Assembly: GCF_026242045.1 (NCBI RefSeq)
Contig: NZ_JAPJDO010000014.1
Span: 62,001 to 126,000, forward strand
Length of the DNA stretch: 64,000 nucleotides
Direction of reading: 5' to 3'
DNA from: Mycobacterium pinniadriaticum
Lineage (GTDB): Bacteria > Actinomycetota > Actinomycetes > Mycobacteriales > Mycobacteriaceae
Shown: in pieces, positions 9,689-18,640 of the stretch
How the letters are laid out: each line of letters begins with the position of its first letter
How positions within the stretch are numbered: position 1 is the first letter of the stretch
Program-made: the position numbers and the translations under genes
The notes under the pieces: model-generated
The model's input: only the letters and a program-made list of their open reading frames with translations
Databases searched by the model: none
Told to the model about the DNA's origin: nothing

Positions 9689-9698
9689 CGGTGGAACC

Positions 9699-10676
9699 TC
9701 ACGCCACGTCGATGACGACCTTGCCGATCGCTTTGCGGTCGGCGACGTACCGCAGCGCGGTGGCCGCCTGGTCCAGTGGGAAGCGCGCACCGATATAGGG
9801 GCGCAGCCGTCCCTCGGCGAACAACTGGGCAAGCTCGGCGTCGTCGCGGGCGATCTCGTCGGGGTAGTCGATCATGAAGGTCCGGATCTCCATGCCCTGC
9901 ACGGTGATTCCCTTCAACAGCACCAGGTTCAGCGGAATCGCGGGGATCGAGCCCGCTGCATAGCCCAACGTGACGAACTTGCCGCCGCGGCCCAGGCTGC
10001 GCAGCGCCGGCTCGGAGTAGGGTCCGCCGACCGGGTCGACGACGATCTGTGATCCGCCTTCCCCGGTGATCTCCTTGAGCCGGGCCTTCAGGTCTTCACG
10101 GTCGTAGTCGACGACGGCCTGTGCACCGCGTTGCCGGCACACCTCGAGTTTCTCCGGGCCCGAGGCCGCGGCAATCACCTTGGCGCCCATCATGACCGCG
10201 ATGTCGACCGCAGCCAGACCCACCCCGCCCCCGGCACCGAGCACGACGACCCAGTCACCCGGCTGGACCGGGGCGACGGTACGCAGGGTGTAGTAGGCGG
10301 TCCGGTTGGTGACGCCGAACGCCGCGGCGTCGGCATAGTCGACACCGTCGGGAACCGGAGTCAGCCCGCGCGCGTCCACCACCGCCTGCTCGGCGAAGGA
10401 ACCCACGAACGTGGTCGCCGACACCCGGTCGCCGGGTTGGTAATCGACGACCCCCTCGCCGACGGCAAGCACCTCGCCGGCCATCTCGCTGCCGGGGCTG
10501 AACGGTGGCGGCACCTTGATCTGATACCTGCCCGCGATCATCAGCACGTCGGGATAGTTGACGGCGGCGGCCCGCACCCGGACCACCACCTGCCCGGGGC
10601 CGGGTGTGGGATCGGGCAGCTCGACCAGGACAAGGTCCTCCGGGGTGCCGTACTCGCGGCAGACAACGGCGCGCAT
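9699..10676 (-). CDS. Zinc-free quinone oxidoreductase (MDR family)
   Basis: A 325-residue medium-chain reductase. The N-terminal GroES-like part (MRAVVCREYG, FSPGSEMAGEV, GDRV) is followed by a Rossmann domain with VLGAGGGVGLAAVDIA (NADPH site) and DPVGGPYSEPALRSL. The catalytic-zinc cysteine pattern of alcohol dehydrogenases is absent, so it belongs to the quinone/enoyl reductase group. The ATG shares one base with the upstream TetR stop (TGATG), which implies coupled translation and makes this start preferable to an in-frame start 120 bases upstream. It is the last gene of the leftward operon. Confidence 0.88.
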   Translation of the reverse strand: MRAVVCREYGTPEDLVLVELPDPTPGPGQVVVRVRAAAVNYPDVLMIAGRYQIKVPPPFSPGSEMAGEVLAVGEGVVDYQPGDRVSATTFVGSFAEQAVVDARGLTPVPDGVDYADAAAFGVTNRTAYYTLRTVAPVQPGDWVVVLGAGGGVGLAAVDIAVMMGAKVIAAASGPEKLEVCRQRGAQAVVDYDREDLKARLKEITGEGGSQIVVDPVGGPYSEPALRSLGRGGKFVTLGYAAGSIPAIPLNLVLLKGITVQGMEIRTFMIDYPDEIARDDAELAQLFAEGRLRPYIGARFPLDQAATALRYVADRKAIGKVVIDVA

Positions 10677-11299
10677 CAGCGCATCCCGTCCGGAACGCCC
10701 AGGCCGCGCAGACAGAAGCGGACGAGATGACTGATGTCCTTGCGGCCCGGTTGGTCGGTGGAGTCCACATAGCGGCGCATCGTGCCGACGGTACACACGA
10801 ACACCGCGTCGGCGTCACGCTGGGGATCGGTACTGCCCAGATCGCGGATCGGTTCGACCAGCAGGTCGCGCATGGCGGCCATGGTCTCCTCCTCGCCGAG
10901 TCGCCGTTTGTCCGAATCCGCCATCTGGCCGACAACGGCGCGGCTCATGCCGATCAACTCCGGGTCGGCCACCTGGGCCAGTGCCCCGGTGATCCACCGG
11001 GTGATCTTGCCCTCCGGTGTGCTCTCCTTGGCCATCTGGTGTTCGATATACGAAACCACCAGGCCCACACCGCGTTCCATGACCGCCAGCAGCAGGTCGT
11101 CCTTGCCGGCGAAGTACCGGTAGAACGCCTTGTTGGACACTCCGGCGGCGGCGATGATGTCGCTGACCCGCGGCGGGTTGGGGGCGACCCGCTGCATCAC
11201 CGTGATGGCGGCGGCCAGGATGCGCTCCACCTCCTCGGTGGCCTCCCGCTGTCGGTCGTCGAGGGCCCGTACGACGGCGGCCGCGGCGCGGCTGCTCAC
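10676..11299 (-). CDS. TetR-family transcriptional regulator
   Basis: A 207-residue regulator. The N-terminal HTH lies around residues 30-65 (PPRVSDIIAAAGVSNKAFYRYFAGKDDLLLAV), the typical TetR helix-turn-helix ending in a YRYF-type recognition helix. The C-terminal helical ligand/dimer domain is divergent. The GTG start overlaps the acyl-CoA dehydrogenase stop (GTGA). It lies inside the operon it probably controls; the best operator candidate is the palindrome at 14438-14458 in the divergent promoter. The ligand is probably an acyl-CoA, by context only. Confidence 0.87.
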   Translation of the reverse strand: MSSRAAAAVVRALDDRQREATEEVERILAAAITVMQRVAPNPPRVSDIIAAAGVSNKAFYRYFAGKDDLLLAVMERGVGLVVSYIEHQMAKESTPEGKITRWITGALAQVADPELIGMSRAVVGQMADSDKRRLGEEETMAAMRDLLVEPIRDLGSTDPQRDADAVFVCTVGTMRRYVDSTDQPGRKDISHLVRFCLRGLGVPDGMR

Positions 11300-12603
11300 G
11301 GCGAGACGGGCAGCGCGGGAATGCGATCGATCAGGTGGCCGTACTTCTCGCGGGCCCGCTCGATGCGGTTGGGAAGGAACTCGCTGGGCCAGACCGGGTC
11401 CTCGGCTTCGTACTCCTTGAGGATCTGGCGGGCCAGGTTGACCTTGTGTGCCTCGGTCGGTCCGTCGGCCAGTCCCAGCGTGATCCCGCCGAACAGCACA
11501 CTGGTCAACGGCATCTGGTCGGTGAGGCCGAGGCCGCCGTGTACCTGGATCGCTCGCAGGCCGATGGACTTGAGCACGTTCGCGGTCGCGATCTTGCACG
11601 CGGAGATCTCCTCGCGGGCGGCCCGTTCGCCGGCGGTGTCCACCAGCCAGGCGGCGTGCAACACCATGAGGCGGAACTGGGTCAGCTCGACGAAGGAGTC
11701 GGCGACGAACTCCTGGATCAGTTGCTTGTCGGCCAGCAGGCTGCCCTGGGTGAAGCGGCTTTTCGCCCGCCGAGCCATCATGTCGATGGCGCGCTGGGCC
11801 ACCCCGATCGAGCGCATGGCATGGTGCAACCGGCCGCCGGCCAGCCGGGACTGGGCGACGTGGAAGCCCTGCCCTTCTCCACCCAGCATCGCCGAGGCCG
11901 GCACCCGCACGTTGTCGTAGTGCACCAGCGAGTGGCCGGGGTCGTGCGCGTGGGAGCCGACCAGGTGGTGCGTGGCTTCGATGGTGACTCCCGGCGTGTC
12001 GGCCGGCACCAGGAACGTCGACGCCCCCTTGTGCACCGGAACGTCGGGATCGGTGATGGCCACCACGATGAAGAAGGACGCCACCGAGGCGTTGGACGAC
12101 CAGTACTTGTGGCCGTTGATGATCCAGTCCTCACCGTCGCGGATCGCGCGGGTGGTGAATACCCGCGGATCGGAGCCGCCCTGCGGCTCGGTCATCGAGA
12201 AGGTGGAGAAGATCTCTCCCGATAGCAGCCCGATCAGGTACCGGTCCTTCTGCGCACTCGTGCCGAATCGGGCCAGGATCTCGGCGTTGCCGGTGTCGGG
12301 TGCCTGGGTGCCGAAGATGATCGAGGACCATGTTGCGCGGCCGAGGATTTCGTTGATCAGCGTGAGCTTGACCGCTCCGAAACCCTGGCCACCGAGTTCG
12401 GGCCCGAGGTGCGGCGCCCACAGGCCCTGATCCCGGACCCGCTGCTTGAGGGGGTCGATGATCCGGCGGCGCTCGTCGGTGAGCGGAAGGAATTCGCAAC
12501 CGGGAAAGATCACCTCGAGTGGTTCGATCTCTTCGCGGACGAAATTCCGGATCCACTCGAGCTTCTCCTCGAACTCCGGTTCGGTGGAAAAGTCCCATGC
12601 CAT
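11296..12603 (-). CDS. Acyl-CoA dehydrogenase
   Basis: A 435-residue FadE-type flavoenzyme that introduces the alpha,beta double bond into an acyl-CoA. It shows the family blocks FSMTEPQGGSDP (FAD/substrate), WIINGHKYWSSNA, HHAMRSIGVAQRA and IQVHGGLGLTDQMPL near the C-terminus. The length is normal for the larger mycobacterial FadEs. It lies 12 bases downstream of the SDR gene and overlaps the TetR start by four bases. Substrate chain length cannot be told. Confidence 0.9.
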   Translation of the reverse strand: MAWDFSTEPEFEEKLEWIRNFVREEIEPLEVIFPGCEFLPLTDERRRIIDPLKQRVRDQGLWAPHLGPELGGQGFGAVKLTLINEILGRATWSSIIFGTQAPDTGNAEILARFGTSAQKDRYLIGLLSGEIFSTFSMTEPQGGSDPRVFTTRAIRDGEDWIINGHKYWSSNASVASFFIVVAITDPDVPVHKGASTFLVPADTPGVTIEATHHLVGSHAHDPGHSLVHYDNVRVPASAMLGGEGQGFHVAQSRLAGGRLHHAMRSIGVAQRAIDMMARRAKSRFTQGSLLADKQLIQEFVADSFVELTQFRLMVLHAAWLVDTAGERAAREEISACKIATANVLKSIGLRAIQVHGGLGLTDQMPLTSVLFGGITLGLADGPTEAHKVNLARQILKEYEAEDPVWPSEFLPNRIERAREKYGHLIDRIPALPVSP

Positions 12604-12615
12604 GCTCTTGCCTCC

Positions 12616-13374
12616 TTAGGGAATACCGCCGTCGGCCCGCAGGATCGAGCCGGTGGTGAAGCTGGATGCGTCGGACATCAAGAACAGTGCGGCGCCGATG
12701 ATTTCGGCGGGCTCACCGGCGCGCTGCAGGGCGTGGCGGGCGAAGGGGTTTTCAGTACCGAAGTCCCAAGCCTTGCTGATATCGGTCAGGAACGGTCCCG
12801 GCATCAGGGTGTTGACCCGCACCGTCGGCCCGAACGCGGCGGCAAGGCCTTCGGTCATCGCGTTCAGCCCGGCCTTGGACGCCGCATACGGGATGAACGA
12901 CGGATGCGGCCGCAACGAGCCGTGGGTGCTGACGTTGATGATCACCCCGCCGCCGTCGGCGACCATGCGCTCACCCACCAACGCCGAAAGTCGGAACGGT
13001 CCTTTGAGATTGAGGTTGACCACCGCGTCGAACAGCTTCTCGCTGACGTTGGTGAGCTTGTCGTAGGTCGGTGACATGCCCGCGTTGTTCACCAGCACGT
13101 CGATCTTGCCGAACCGCTCATAGGTCGCCTGCACCAACCCGTCCAGTTCGTCCCAGCGGCCGACGTGAACGCCATATGGCATAGCGATGCGGCCGGTTTG
13201 GTCCTCGATCTCCTCGGCCGTCGCCACGCAGGAGTCGTACTTGCGGCTGGCGATGACCACGTCGGCGCCACAGCGTGCGGCGGCCAGCGCCATCTCGCGG
13301 CCCAACCCACGGCTGCCCCCGGTGACCAGAACCACGCGGCCGGTGAGGTCGAAAAGCTCGTCTGCGTAGCCCAT
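12616..13374 (-). CDS. Short-chain dehydrogenase/reductase
   Basis: A 252-residue classical SDR. TGGSRGLG at residues ~19-26 is the nucleotide loop, NNAG follows at the end of beta-4, the catalytic Ser lies in INVSTHGS and YAASK is the active-site motif. The ending TGSILRADGGIP is typical of beta-ketoacyl reductase-like SDRs. It probably oxidises or reduces a hydroxyacyl intermediate. It starts one base after the APH-like gene ends, so it is in the same transcript. Confidence 0.9.
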   Translation of the reverse strand: MGYADELFDLTGRVVLVTGGSRGLGREMALAAARCGADVVIASRKYDSCVATAEEIEDQTGRIAMPYGVHVGRWDELDGLVQATYERFGKIDVLVNNAGMSPTYDKLTNVSEKLFDAVVNLNLKGPFRLSALVGERMVADGGGVIINVSTHGSLRPHPSFIPYAASKAGLNAMTEGLAAAFGPTVRVNTLMPGPFLTDISKAWDFGTENPFARHALQRAGEPAEIIGAALFLMSDASSFTTGSILRADGGIP

Positions 13375-14418
13375 TCAGGCCGCCTCGCCGGACTGCGCCA
13401 GCCGGGCCGCGGTCGCGATCAGGTCGGGCACCATCGCGCCGAACGCCTCGGTCACCTTCGGGTCGGCCTTACCGCCGTTGACCGCCGCGGCGTACGTCTT
13501 CTCCAGCACGATGCCGAGTTTCCAGTTGGCCAGCACCAGGTAGTAATGGATGTTCTCGGTGGACAGACCGCTGACCTTCTCATAATGCGCCAGGAGCTCA
13601 CTGCGGGTCGGCATGCCCTCCATCGGCAGGTAGAAGCCGGTGTCCTTCGGGTGTTCGCCGTCGTAGCCGAGCAGCGCCCACGCGACGTCGAGCAGCGGAT
13701 CCCCGATGGTGGTCATCTCCCAGTCCACGATGGCCGCCAGCCTCCCCGGCGCACCGTGGGCGTACATCACGTTGGCGAACTGATAGTCGCCGTGCATGAT
13801 CCCCGGCGTGAAGTGTGCGGGCCGGTTGTTGCGCAACCACTCCGAGGCGACGTCCAGGCCCGGCAGTTCACGGACCTGGAACGAGGACAGGAACGCCAGC
13901 CAGCGGTCCACCTGGCGGTCGTGGAAGCCGTCGGGCTTGCCGAACCCCTCCAGTCCCTGGGCCTTCCAATCCGCCCGGCCGAGTTTCGCCGCTCCCTCGA
14001 TCAGCTGGAAGGCGAGGTCGCGGCGGGCCTCGAGGTCAGTGTCGAACGGAGCCTCCCAACCGCCCTCCATCGGGCTCCAGCCATCGACCTCCTTCATCAG
14101 GTAGAAGGGCTTGCCCAGGACCTCGCCGCTCTCGTCGGCGGCGACCAGTTCGGCATGCGGCACGTCGGTGCCTTTGAGGGCGCGTTCCAGCCGGATCTCA
14201 CGCAGCAACTCGCCGAGCCGGCGCTCATCGGCGCGGGGGCCCGGCATCCGTAGCACCATGCCCTGACCGCCGCGGTTGACCCGGAAGAGCATGTTCTGCG
14301 AGCCGCCCTTGAGAACCTCGACGGCGGGCTCCTCGCCGGCACCCGGGGCGTCCTGGGTGTCGAGCCACCGGCCGAGCGCCACCGTGTCCAGGCCAACGGG
14401 ATTATCGGTTCTCGTCAT
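13375..14418 (-). CDS. APH-fold phosphotransferase-like protein
   Basis: A 347-residue aminoglycoside phosphotransferase-fold protein. It shows LKGGSQNMLFRV (nucleotide loop), IMHGDYQFANVMY (HGD catalytic loop, Brenner motif) and AIVDWEMTTIGDPLLDVAW (metal-binding Asp). Mycobacteria carry many such proteins among fadE/fadD genes, so a role with acyl or sterol intermediates is likelier than drug resistance. It is first in the leftward operon. A second APH-like gene at 17561 is similar in kind. Confidence 0.85.
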   Translation of the reverse strand: MTRTDNPVGLDTVALGRWLDTQDAPGAGEEPAVEVLKGGSQNMLFRVNRGGQGMVLRMPGPRADERRLGELLREIRLERALKGTDVPHAELVAADESGEVLGKPFYLMKEVDGWSPMEGGWEAPFDTDLEARRDLAFQLIEGAAKLGRADWKAQGLEGFGKPDGFHDRQVDRWLAFLSSFQVRELPGLDVASEWLRNNRPAHFTPGIMHGDYQFANVMYAHGAPGRLAAIVDWEMTTIGDPLLDVAWALLGYDGEHPKDTGFYLPMEGMPTRSELLAHYEKVSGLSTENIHYYLVLANWKLGIVLEKTYAAAVNGGKADPKVTEAFGAMVPDLIATAARLAQSGEAA

Positions 14419-14437
14419 GGAACTCCTCAGTCTCTAT

Positions 14438-14458
14438 TTGGAGAATAGCATTCTCCAA
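14438..14458. promoter_or_regulatory. Operator palindrome in divergent promoter (TetR candidate site)
   Basis: Arms TTGGAGAAT (14438-14446) and ATTCTCCAA (14450-14458) are a perfect 9-base inverted repeat around AGC. The site lies 19 bases from the leftward operon's start and 46 from the CoA-transferase ATG. Size and symmetry fit a TetR dimer, so the regulator at 10676-11299 is the obvious candidate for controlling both directions. Confidence 0.72.
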
Positions 14459-14504
14459 GCGTGGAACCACTAGCCTTTGGCCAACGCAAGCGAAAGGGGC
14501 GGCG

Positions 14505-15665
14505 ATGGCCGGACCGCTGGAAGGCATCAGGGTTGTCGAGCTCGGTGTGTGGGTCGCCGGACCGGCCGCAGGAGGAATCCTCGCGGACTGGGGCGCCGAC
14601 GTCGTCAAGATCGAACCGCCGACCGGAGACCCCGGCCGGCTGTTCGGCCGGATGCTCGGTCTCGACGACGACGCCAACCCGCCGTTCGAGATGGACAACC
14701 GGTCCAAGCGCAGCATCGTGCTCGACTTGACCACCGACGGCGGTCTGGCGACAGCGCGCCAATTGATCTCCGGCGCAGACGTTTTCATCACGAATGTGCG
14801 GCCCGACGCGCTCGGCCGGCTCGACCTGGACTATCCGAACGTCGCCGCCCTCAACCCCGGGCTGGTGTACGGGCTGATCACCGGGTACGGCGAGACGGGA
14901 CCCGAAACCAACCGTCCGGCCTACGATGTCGCGGCGTTCTGGGCCCGCTCGGGGATTGCCGACCTGCTCACCCGTCCCGGTGACAGCCCACCGTTCCAGC
15001 GCGGCGGTATGGGCGACCACATGACGGGGATGGCGCTGGCCGCGGCGATCAACGCCGCACTGGTGGCGCGCGCCCGCACCGGCGAGGGCCAGCTGGTGAC
15101 CACCTCGCTGTACCGGCAGGGCACCTACGCCGTGAGCTTCGACCTGAACACGTTCCTGCTCACCGGCAGGCCCATCGCGATCGGGCAGCGCGAGTCGATG
15201 TTCAACCCGTGCATGAACAACTACTTGGCGGCCGACGGGAAGCGGTTCTGGATCGTCGGGCTGGAGGCCGACCGGCACTGGCCATCGCTGTGCCGGGCGG
15301 TTGGCCATCCGGAATGGTTGACCGAGAGCCGGTTCGCCACCGCCCGAGACCGTGCGATCAACTCCCGCGAACTGATCGCCACGCTCGACGCGATCTTCGC
15401 GACCAGAACGCTGACCGAGTGGGCCGAGGCGTTCGACGCCGAACCGGAGTTGTTCTGGTCCCCGGTGAACTCGATGGAGGATGTGCTCGGCGATGAGCAA
15501 TTCCACGCGGCGGGCGGCCTGGTCGACGTTCCCGACGACGGCGGGTCATTGCCGATGGTCGCGACTCCGGCGGACTTCCATGGCACCCCGTGGGCGCCGC
15601 GGTGGGCCGCCCCGAAGCTGGGCGAGCACACCGAAGAGATCCTGGCGGAGTTACAACAGCGTTGA
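14505..15665 (+). CDS. CaiB/BaiF family III CoA-transferase
   Basis: A 386-residue enzyme that moves CoA between carboxylic acids. It has the family start EGIRVVELGVWVAGPAAGG, LADWGADVVKIEPP, the NRSKRSIVLDL block, the GYGETGP glycine loop and the C-terminal FHGTPWAPR block. It is divergent from the acyl-CoA dehydrogenase operon, with the palindrome between them. It is followed after 14 bases (or with a TTGA overlap) by a second acyl-CoA dehydrogenase, a usual pairing for activation and first oxidation of an unusual acid. Confidence 0.88.
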   Translation: MAGPLEGIRVVELGVWVAGPAAGGILADWGADVVKIEPPTGDPGRLFGRMLGLDDDANPPFEMDNRSKRSIVLDLTTDGGLATARQLISGADVFITNVRPDALGRLDLDYPNVAALNPGLVYGLITGYGETGPETNRPAYDVAAFWARSGIADLLTRPGDSPPFQRGGMGDHMTGMALAAAINAALVARARTGEGQLVTTSLYRQGTYAVSFDLNTFLLTGRPIAIGQRESMFNPCMNNYLAADGKRFWIVGLEADRHWPSLCRAVGHPEWLTESRFATARDRAINSRELIATLDAIFATRTLTEWAEAFDAEPELFWSPVNSMEDVLGDEQFHAAGGLVDVPDDGGSLPMVATPADFHGTPWAPRWAAPKLGEHTEEILAELQQR

Positions 15666-15679
15666 GTAATGTAACGGTC

Positions 15680-16840
15680 ATGGATTTCTCCCGGGTCCGG
15701 TTGTCTGCCGAGGACGAAGAATTCCAGCGCGCCCTGCGAGCGGACTTGGCTCGTCTGATCACCGACGATGTCATCGCCCACGACCGGGAGACCGGCGAGA
15801 ACTTCCACGAGGGCGTTCATCTCGCGCTGGCCGATCTGGGGTACCTGTCCAGGGATTTCCACACCGAGGCCGACGGCGGTTTCAGCGCGGTACAGCGCAG
15901 GATTTTCGACCTGGAGATCGGGCGTGCGCACGCCCCGTGGTTCCACTGGCCGACCACCATGATGGTGGCCAAGGCGATGGTCAAGTTCGCTCGCCCGGAA
16001 CTGGTCGCCGAGATTCTGCCGTCGGTGCTTGCCGGTCGCACCCGGTTGTGCCTGGGCTACACCGAGCCCGAGGGTGGGTCGGACGTCGCCACCTGTAAGA
16101 CCAAGGCGGTGCGCGATGGCGACGCGTGGATTATCAACGGCGCCAAGATGTTCACCTCGAACGCCCACAACGCCCACTATGTCTTCCTGATCACCAATAC
16201 CGATCCCGAGGCGCCCAAGCACAAGAACCTGACCATGTTCCTGGTGCCGCTCGACTCGCCCGGAGTGGAGGTCCAGGGAATCCGCACGGTCGACGGGGAC
16301 CGCACCAACATCACCTACTACAGCGATGTCCGCGTCGACGACAAGTACCGCGTCGGTGAGGTCAACGGCGGCTGGACGGTGCTGCGTGATGCGCTCAACT
16401 CCGAACACGGCACCGTCGAACGCAATGCCGAGGGCCTGGAGAAGTTGGCCACGATGACCGAGCACATCCTGCTGATGGCCGAGGTGGTCGACCGGGTCGC
16501 CGCGGTCGCACGGATCGACGACGAGTCAGTGGCGTACCGGCTGGGGCGCGCCGCCGCCCGGCTGGAGGTGGCGATGAGCGCCCCGGCGATGTCCGGCCGG
16601 GTCGCGATCGCCCAGACGATGCGGGACACCGCACCGGATCTGATGGACATCCTCGGTACCGCCGCCAGTCTGCCCGTCGGTACCACCGGTGCCGCCGACG
16701 ACGGCGGTGCGGAGTACATCTTCCGATTGGCTTCGCCCACCGGCATTTACGGCGGAACGCTGGAGATCTTCCGCAATATGATCGCCCAGCAGATCCTCGG
16801 CCTGGGCCGGGTGGCCTACGCGCCACCGGTCAAGCGGTAG
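15680..16840 (+). CDS. Acyl-CoA dehydrogenase
   Basis: A 386-residue FadE-like flavoenzyme. It shows GYTEPEGGSDVATCKTKAVR, WIINGAKMFTSNAHNA (middle beta domain) and a C-terminal helical domain ending in GIYGGTLEIFRNMIAQQIL, the usual tail of this family. The ATG at 15680 is used here; a TTG at 15662 that overlaps the upstream stop would add six residues and would give translational coupling. Partner of the CoA-transferase. Confidence 0.87.
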   Translation: MDFSRVRLSAEDEEFQRALRADLARLITDDVIAHDRETGENFHEGVHLALADLGYLSRDFHTEADGGFSAVQRRIFDLEIGRAHAPWFHWPTTMMVAKAMVKFARPELVAEILPSVLAGRTRLCLGYTEPEGGSDVATCKTKAVRDGDAWIINGAKMFTSNAHNAHYVFLITNTDPEAPKHKNLTMFLVPLDSPGVEVQGIRTVDGDRTNITYYSDVRVDDKYRVGEVNGGWTVLRDALNSEHGTVERNAEGLEKLATMTEHILLMAEVVDRVAAVARIDDESVAYRLGRAAARLEVAMSAPAMSGRVAIAQTMRDTAPDLMDILGTAASLPVGTTGAADDGGAEYIFRLASPTGIYGGTLEIFRNMIAQQILGLGRVAYAPPVKR

Positions 16841-16938
16841 GCGATACTCGAACACCGAGCGTGCGGGTTATCGTTGGCGACCGACTGAGATAGCACCGAC
16901 AGCGCCCACGTTCGGCGCGTGAAAGGACCATCTCGCTC

Positions 16939-17547
16939 ATGCAGTTGCTGCTCGTCAGGCACGCATTGCCACACCGGACCGAGGCTGGTGAAGGGGCGGA
17001 CCCCGAACTGTCCGAGGAGGGTTGGCACCAGGCCCGTCGGCTGCCCGAGGCGCTGGCCCGGTTCCCGCTTGCCAGGCTGGTGAGCAGCCCGCAACGGCGG
17101 GCGCTCCAGACGGCCGAACCGGTCGCCGCGGCTCGTGACCTGACCCTCGACATCGACGAGCGGCTCGCCGAGTACGACCGCGGGCTGTCCCATTACGTGC
17201 CGATCGAGCAGGTGCGCGCCGAGCGGCCGCAGGAGTGGGCGCGGATGGCCGAGGGGCGGCTGCCCAGCACTGTCGACGAGGACGAGTTCCGCGGCCGGGT
17301 GAGAGCGGCGATGGCGGACATCGTCGCAGATGCCGGGCATGACGACACCGTGGCGGTGTTCAGCCACGGCGGAGTGATCAACGTGATCCTGCACGAACTC
17401 CTGGGCACCCGACGGCTGCTGTCGTTTCCGATCGACTATGTGTCGATCACGCGTCTGCTCTACGCCCGCAGCGGGCAGGGCACCGTGGCGGCCGTCAACA
17501 GCACCGAGCATGTTTGGGATCTGTTGCCGCGCAATCAGCGCTATTAG
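16939..17547 (+). CDS. Histidine phosphatase family protein
   Basis: A 202-residue phosphoglycerate-mutase-like phosphatase. The N-terminal phosphohistidine motif is LVRHALPHR (RHA in place of the usual RHG), with the conserved SSPQRRALQTAEP and a second catalytic histidine in VFSHGGVINV. It may dephosphorylate small metabolites or sugar phosphates; the substrate is unknown. It is preceded by GAAAGGA about ten bases before the ATG and followed after 13 bases by the APH-like gene. Confidence 0.87.
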   Translation: MQLLLVRHALPHRTEAGEGADPELSEEGWHQARRLPEALARFPLARLVSSPQRRALQTAEPVAAARDLTLDIDERLAEYDRGLSHYVPIEQVRAERPQEWARMAEGRLPSTVDEDEFRGRVRAAMADIVADAGHDDTVAVFSHGGVINVILHELLGTRRLLSFPIDYVSITRLLYARSGQGTVAAVNSTEHVWDLLPRNQRY

Positions 17548-17560
17548 CTATACATGATCG

Positions 17561-18595
17561 ATGACCTCACTGGACGGGCTCGACCTGGCGGCATTGGACC
17601 GGCATCTGCGTGCAGTGGGCATCCCGCGCGGCGGGGAGCTGCGGGGGCAGTTCATCTCCGGCGGGCGGTCCAACCTGACCTTCCTGGTCTTCGACGACGT
17701 CTCCAAGTGGGCGCTGCGCCGCCCGCCGCTGCACGGCCTCACCCCGTCCGCCCACGACATGGGACGCGAATACCGCGTGGTGGCAGCGCTGGCCGACAGC
17801 CGGGTGCCGGTGGCGCGCGCGGTCACGATGAGTGACGACGACACCGTGCTCGGTGCGCCGTTCCAGATGGTCGATTTCGTGGAGGGACAGGTGGTCCGCA
17901 GTCGTGCCGAACTCGACGCGCTCGGCGGCCCCGACGTGGTCAGCGCGTGTGTGGACAGCTTGATCCGGGTCCTGGTCGACCTGCACGAGGTCGATCCGAA
18001 TGCCGTCGGCCTCGGCGACTTCGGCAAGCCCACCGGATATCTCGAACGCCAGGTGCGACGCTGGGGCTCCCAATGGCAGCATGTCCGGCTGCCCGACGAC
18101 ACCCGCGACAGCGATGTCGAGCGGCTGCATGCCAAGCTGGCCGCAGCGGTGCCGGAGCAGAGTCGCACCTCGATCGTGCACGGTGACTACCGCATCGACA
18201 ACACCGTTCTGGACGTCGACGACCCGACGGTCGTCCGTGCCGTGCTGGATTGGGAGATGTCCACTCTCGGCGACCCGCTCTCGGATGTCGCGGTGATGTG
18301 TGTACAACGCGATCCGGTGCTCGACCTGATCACCCACGAGCAGAAATCGTGGACTGCCCCGCAGATGCCCTCGTCGGACGAGCTGGCGCACCGCTACGCG
18401 GTTGCGTCAGGAAACACTCTGGCGCACTGGGACTTTCAGATGGCGCTGGGCTATTTCAAACTGGCCATCATCGTCGCGGGTATCGACTTCCGGCAACGTG
18501 TGGCTGCCAACGCCGCCGATGGTGACGACCGGGCGGGGGAGGCCGTCGCCGTCTTGATCAGCCGCGGCCTGGAGACTCTGGGCGAGGGCCGCTGA
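17561..18595 (+). CDS. APH-fold phosphotransferase-like protein (FadE36-position)
   Basis: A 344-residue APH-fold protein. It has ISGGRSNLTFLVF (nucleotide loop), SIVHGDYRIDNTV (HGDxxxxN) and AVLDWEMSTLGDPLSDVA. By gene order it is the counterpart of M. tuberculosis Rv3761c, which is named fadE36 although its sequence is APH-like rather than acyl-CoA dehydrogenase-like (from memory). A CoA-linked lipid role is inferred from neighbours only. An overlapping out-of-frame ATG at 17554 is not the start. Confidence 0.85.
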   Translation: MTSLDGLDLAALDRHLRAVGIPRGGELRGQFISGGRSNLTFLVFDDVSKWALRRPPLHGLTPSAHDMGREYRVVAALADSRVPVARAVTMSDDDTVLGAPFQMVDFVEGQVVRSRAELDALGGPDVVSACVDSLIRVLVDLHEVDPNAVGLGDFGKPTGYLERQVRRWGSQWQHVRLPDDTRDSDVERLHAKLAAAVPEQSRTSIVHGDYRIDNTVLDVDDPTVVRAVLDWEMSTLGDPLSDVAVMCVQRDPVLDLITHEQKSWTAPQMPSSDELAHRYAVASGNTLAHWDFQMALGYFKLAIIVAGIDFRQRVAANAADGDDRAGEAVAVLISRGLETLGEGR

Positions 18596-18640
18596 CCACC
18601 CGGTGCGCGGTCTTGGCAGCCGGTGTGGACACTTTTCACC

